A stretch of 64,000 nt of DNA from Limonium bicolor (taxonomy: Eukaryota > Streptophyta > Magnoliopsida > Caryophyllales > Plumbaginaceae). Both the position numbers and the translations under genes were made by a program. The notes under the pieces are model-generated. The model worked only from the letters and a program-made list of their open reading frames with translations, did not search any database and had not been told where the DNA came from. The stretch spans positions 464,347,827 through 464,411,826 of the forward strand of contig CM041777.1 in assembly GCA_023374045.1 (NCBI GenBank), given 5' to 3'. Every line of letters starts with the position of its first letter. The stretch's first letter is position 1. Of the stretch, positions 59,188 through 64,000 are shown piece by piece.

Positions 59188-59596
59188 TGTTGAACTAACC
59201 TTCCACCCCAATTTGTGGTTGGTTTCCCTTGATCCCTGGGAATCAGGTTTCACCGTCCACTTCCAATTCAGCCATTAAATGGTTTGATAATTAAATTATG
59301 TTATCTTGGCTCTTAAGCCGGTGTCATTTGATTCTTTCTTGCTTAGTAGTTATAATTTGTTATGGGCTGGTGTGCCCTTTTTATTGCGTTAGTCGGACTC
59401 GTCGGGTCCTTCAGAGGTTGTAGGCCTCGTATCTGAGTGGTTTATTGTAACAATTGTAGTTCTGTAGTTTATATTATAGGTGTACAATTGTTTGATGATT
59501 AATGGTAGCCATGGTGTTGTACCATTGGTCTACACAGTTTACAAAATTCGTTTGTAGCTATATTAGCAGTGGTAATTGCGGTCGTAGTTGTTTGCA

Positions 59597-59674
59597 GCAC
59601 TTGCAGTAGCAAGTGCGCGGGGTAGACGAAATTATTGGTACATTGTTTAAATCAGTGCTTGCAGTGGCAAGCGC
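59597..59674 (-). promoter_or_regulatory. Twin hairpins, second stem compensated (element III)
   Basis: 59597-59616 is GCACTTGC/GCAAGTGC. 59655-59674 is GTGCTTGC/GCAAGCGC with loop AGTG: one A-T pair became G-C, and one C-G became a T-G pair. Confidence 0.7.
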
Positions 59675-60706
59675 ACCATGCAAGTAGAGTTGTCGGTTTC
59701 CGACTTGTTTGTCTTACTGTTGCATTGGTGGCTTAAGTACCGTTAGAATGATTGTTCATGAAAAAAACGGTATTTGGTTTGGAAAGTTTCCTAACCACAT
59801 TGTCATTAGATTAGCCAAGTCCTCCCTCACATTAGACTCACAGTAGCGTAAACGCTCGGAATTTGTTTCTCCACATGTGTCGTCACGACAAGGTTCTAGC
59901 GTCACTGTATTGTGTGTACACAAGATTAGGTTTGGACTTTGAACATAACAGGATGGTATACTCACAAAATTCTTCCACGTTTTCAATATAATCTCTCTTT
60001 ACAGTTTGGTATTACGATACCCTGGTATGGTGGTTAAAGGTCCCCATTACAGCGACGGTCTCGCGGAGCTCAAGGCCCCCCTGGTCCGCTTACCCTGATG
60101 CCCTGGGTGATCCTTTCCACGACGTTATGGTAGTAGTGGCGCTCGCCTCTGGCGGTGCCTATTGCTACAGCGCTTGGTCGTCAATGGAGGTATGATATAG
60201 TTTGAGTTTGTATTAATGTTACAGGAGTAGGAATTATTCATTCGGTGCGAGAGCGTTTAGACGGTCTGCTGGGCTTGGTAGCCCTCTTCCCTATATTCGG
60301 GGATTATATTTCTCAGTTGTATTCTACTCATTGGGTTGTGGCGGGTGGGGTACTGTCGGCGGTAGTCCGTACTGGACTTCCACATGAAAATGGACCATCG
60401 CTAATGTACTCATGACGTTTGTGTCTCCTCCTGGCTGAGCTCTCAGCTGGTCCTTAACGGGGGTAAGATTCCCGGGTCTTTATGCCCTTGGCCAGCTTCC
60501 TGGCTCACACCACCACTAGACTTCAGTATTACCGTTCGTCTTCTCAATAACGCACCTATTACAATCAACTCATGTGTGTGCCTCAAGGGCTAACACTTGC
60601 AAGCCAAAGGCTCTGCTAACACATAATTCCATTAAGACAAAGACGTTTCGTACCTCACAAACGGTTCCTAAGTCCCAAGCTCACTGTCTTAACCTAGTAT
60701 CTCGTC

Positions 60707-60737
60707 ATCAGAGCGGTACTCCGCTCTGATACCACTT
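60707..60737 (-). promoter_or_regulatory. Primer-binding site inside hairpin, element III
   Basis: Arms ATCAGAGCGG/CCGCTCTGAT, loop TACT (60707-60730). The primer site is three bases from the LTR. Confidence 0.85.
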
Positions 60738-63700
60738 TGTAACACCCCTCTCAAATAAACACGTAATAGTCACTCACGTTAACAGAAAATTAAAACGTCT
60801 TACAGCGGAAGAATAAACAACGACATTAAAACTTACTCGGGTGTCACCTGCCATTACTCGCCCATGCGAGTAACGAAGCAGAAACTAAATCCATCACTAA
60901 ACAACAACACTACTAAACCGCTGTGACAACGAGATATCTCCTATACATCATACTAAGTCCACATCCTTAACAATCGACCAGTGAGCGTCTACTCAAATCC
61001 CAAATAATACAACTTTACCATCATACATCCACAGACTGATATCGTTATACAATAAATTCTTACGCAATTATTAAAGTAAGCCTATCTACCCTGTCCCCGC
61101 ACTTCGGCTTCAACGAAGATCAACAACCTGCACAATAAGTGTAGTCTCAGCGATAGACGCTGAGTATGCCGGGCCTTGACCCTATTGGTCACTTGTCATT
61201 TTTAACCATCTTGATATTAGATTGATTTCATGCTTTACCATTTTACATATATAGTAAATACTGTAACAACATGCATGATTATATAACCATCCATCCAATC
61301 CAAACAGTCATTTATAAATATACGCAGCACTGTCACACATCATACAATACAGTAGCATTGATAACTCATTCGTCGTATGTTAACATAATCACGTATTACA
61401 ACATTCGGCCCCCCGGGCCCTCACATATCATTTGATTTGGTTAGCACTGTCGGGCGTCAATTAGGACAGCCCGAGATATACTCACTTGGACAGTAGTCCC
61501 ACGTACACACAAGGTGCTCACTGCCCTGATCATCCCAAGACTCCGGGACTATTTCACTTTGCCTTTGTAAAGGCGTCCATTTAGGTGGCCAAGGGCCTGG
61601 TGCCAACGGTAGCACACTCCGCCTGACAATCTATCTAGGTTCGTTCAGGATTAACTAGGGTAAATCCGATACGGGATAACCCAAGAGATCTCTACGCGCG
61701 ACCAGCAGCCAGTGGCTGTCTGGATTAAGGTACATCATCACATTCATTCACACTCCACTGTTAACTTCATTAGTTAGGTTGCCAGTTACAGTTTTAATTA
61801 TGGAGAACATCACTTACATTGTTGGCTGCCCTGTGGGTCTTACGCATGCCTAGAATAATACTAGGTAGTATTTATGTTCGAGTTGAAGCTCTAGGGACCG
61901 ACAATGTCGTGTCCCGTCCCTAAGTGTTTTACTTAGGTTATAACTACATACTTGTAATACTTAGCGTATTAGGTCAAGCAACGATAATTCCAATCACACG
62001 TCTCGCATATGTAGTTTTATATAAGTCGATCTATAGTCGACGTAGTATTAATCCCGTAGGACGTTCGTGCACAAATTAATAATACAGTAACACAGATATC
62101 CACACACATAATCACATACATACATCCACACAAGTTATTTATCAAACAAATCTGAGCCCGAGGAATTCCTCAGGACAACTCGGATCAAACCCCTTTACAT
62201 ACCGTACACCGTGTCAAGGTCGCGCAGTGTAGACCGCTAAGGCTATCGAGCGCGCACGTCTGAAAGGCGATCTAGGAATACAAGGAACGCTAAGAGTCAA
62301 TCCACATGACAGTATGATTCGGTATTTCCGAATAACGTCTGTAATCCCGGTACTACGCCCCCGAGTTTTCAACTGTTACTAGTTAAAGCATAGTTATCTT
62401 AAAAATTCCTTACTCGTAGTAAAAATTAATATTCGGTTTAACATAGACGTCGGTTTTTATTCGAACGTCGTGGTTAACGGTTTCCAACGTAAGAATTGTA
62501 TTTTCCCATCCCGAAGTATTTATAAGCGTTACACTTAATACGAATTCGTTCGTTCGTATAATTAATTCAACTGTTATAACGCATGCATAGGTATAGTTAT
62601 AACCTTGTTGCATGCATGGTTATATTTTATAACCTATAGTTGTATGTGTTCCATGCAACGTTAGTTTATATTGCATGGTTTATTACTATTCTTTGATATA
62701 CCTTATATTGTACAACTTCCCCAATGTGTAACAAGTTGTATTCATTTAAAACTTTATGACTTTATAGTATACATTTATACTAATAAGTTAATACTCACTA
62801 TGTACTCATTATATGGTTTGTAAACCATATTATATATATGCATGTGGTTTGCGCCAGTATACATATGTGTATATACACCTTGTTTTCTCAATGAAATAAG
62901 AAGCTTGTATTATGTACACATTATTCCTTATACGAGGTTTATTTAAACCATTCCAATTCATATATTAACCATAGTATTTATGTCATTGTATACTATAGTT
63001 TATATCTTCATTTTTGATGTATGAATGTACACCTGAATGCGCTAGTGAGATAGTTTTAATAAACTATACTTTTGGCCACATAATATTATTTAGTGTTTCA
63101 CTTATTACCATGATATCACATAGTATGATATTTATTGTCATTAACTTATAACATATAGTTTTTAATTGTTTGTATGAGTACCAAAAAGCATATACATGTG
63201 ATATACTTATTCTTCTTTATTCCCCATAATTTTCATCAATCACAATATACCCACATGACTTATACCATATTATAAATGCCTTATTTTTATAACATAAAGC
63301 TTTGTAATAAAACATAGCCCAAGGTTTTATAATACTTTGTTATGTTTACCGGAATTGTATATACATTTTATTCCATTTCCTTTCAAATCCCATACACTCC
63401 AAGTATCACAATTTCACCACAATTCTTATAGCATACTTAACTTACCGTATATCATTTAAATCGTATAGTGTAAATATTATATGGTTTGAAATTTCCGAAA
63501 ATACCAAACAGTCCCTTAGGTTCTGTTGTTTCTGTTTTAACCCTTCAACTTTTCATATTTATTCTTTTATCACAAACCTCTTAATATTTTTACCTACATT
63601 TGTTATATCATCCAAACATTACAATAATTATAACATATAGTTTGTATATGTTATTTTCTTCCATATTACCGAACAACCCATAGCTGTTTGGTAGATTTCT

Positions 63701-64000
63701 TTTCCAGCCACTATCTTTTCCTTATTTACAAAATAACCACATATATCATCATAATGTTTATACATGTGTTATACTATATGTTTTTAATATTCATTATTGA
63801 ATATAACCTATAGTTTCTTACCATTATTTGCGCACAACCCCTTGAACTTTTAAAAATCTTATTTCCGCCCACAAATCTTTTTCCTTATCTTCATTTTGAC
63901 CCCTTCTTTTATAATGTACTTTCTATTTGTCACAAAACTATGTATTATACACTCTTATTAATATACCCACTTATATAACTCCAAGAATTCCCAAATTTAA
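60738..64000 (-). mobile_element. Element III right (5') LTR, cut by window end
   Basis: Begins TGTAACACCCC. Its first 720 bp have no partner in the window; 61458-63395 matches 1-1950, and 63396 onward matches 51369 onward. About 3.65 kb of this LTR lies beyond the window. Non-coding. Confidence 0.9.
60854..60873 (-). promoter_or_regulatory. U5 hairpin with CATGGG loop (element III)
   Basis: Sense arms TTACTCG/CGAGTAA (7 bp) around CATGGG, 116 bp from the LTR 3' end. Confidence 0.6.

Larger units (their letters stand above)
55618..60737 (-). mobile_element. Element III internal region, non-coding, 5.1 kb
   Basis: Runs from polypurine tract to primer site. No gag or pol is recognisable. It shares islands with elements I and II: both polypurine/hairpin modules, TGGGCCCACTCGCTCCG (~56390), the block at 57195-57328, a GGTG hairpin flank (59160-59285), twin hairpins and the primer-site hairpin. 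Between islands the sequence differs. It also has a 321-bp tandem duplication. Confidence 0.85.

Noticed and set aside
55618..60737. Degraded gag-pol in the interior of element III (and I, II)
   Set aside because: I looked for protease, RT, RNaseH and integrase motifs on both strands and saw none, although very old remains could escape reading by eye.

Overview
This 64 kb window is plant genomic DNA made, as far as I can see, entirely of nested LTR retrotransposons. I find no host gene, tRNA or rRNA. The TGTAACACCC-type LTRs, an iMet-type primer site, an Athila-clade Ty3/gypsy element and nesting four to five levels deep all point to a large angiosperm genome. I cannot name the species; a composite-family eudicot is only a guess.

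Layout, oldest to youngest. (1) Element III (minus strand, non-coding, LARD-like) fills both window ends. Its left LTR is 1-1950 plus 51369-55617, its internal region 55618-60737, and its right LTR starts at 60738 and runs off the window. The LTR is about 6.9 kb. (2) Element I (minus) sits in that left LTR at 1951-51363 with target duplication CTCCA. Its LTRs are 1951-5502 (interrupted) and 46220-51363; its internal region is about 40720-46219. (3) Element II (minus, same family as I) inserted into I's left LTR at 5503. It has one LTR at 5503-10600, internal sequence at 10601-11133 and 23566-28669, and the other LTR at 28670-30013 plus 38432-40719. A microhomology deletion at 40718-40719 fused the rest of II to the internal region of I. 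(4) An Athila-like element (plus, 11134-23560, duplication CCCGT) lies inside II. (5) A solo LTR (IV, plus, 30014-38426, duplication TTATC) lies in II's right LTR and itself holds (6) another solo LTR (V, minus, 33639-38232, duplication GCAAG).

The only protein-coding material is in the Athila-like element: an open gag-protease frame, a heavily broken RT-RNaseH-integrase region, and an intact third ORF with a putative plant transposon domain. Its two LTRs differ by only about nine substitutions and one indel, yet the pol region has ten or more lesions.

Elements I, II and III carry no coding sequence, but they share a set of short conserved non-coding modules: a U3 box, a U5 hairpin with a TGGG loop, a hairpin over the primer-binding site, twin GCACTTGC hairpins, and doubled polypurine tract plus hairpin modules. 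Several stems change in a compensatory way between families, which suggests selection on RNA structure.

The strongest unexplained signal is a 34-bp triple-module palindrome (10-2-10-2-10) arrayed every ~70 bp. It occurs in three LTR families (Athila, IV, V), each LTR array ending in a unit whose middle module is inverted and followed by a TTTAAA box. A further array lies upstream of the Athila third ORF.
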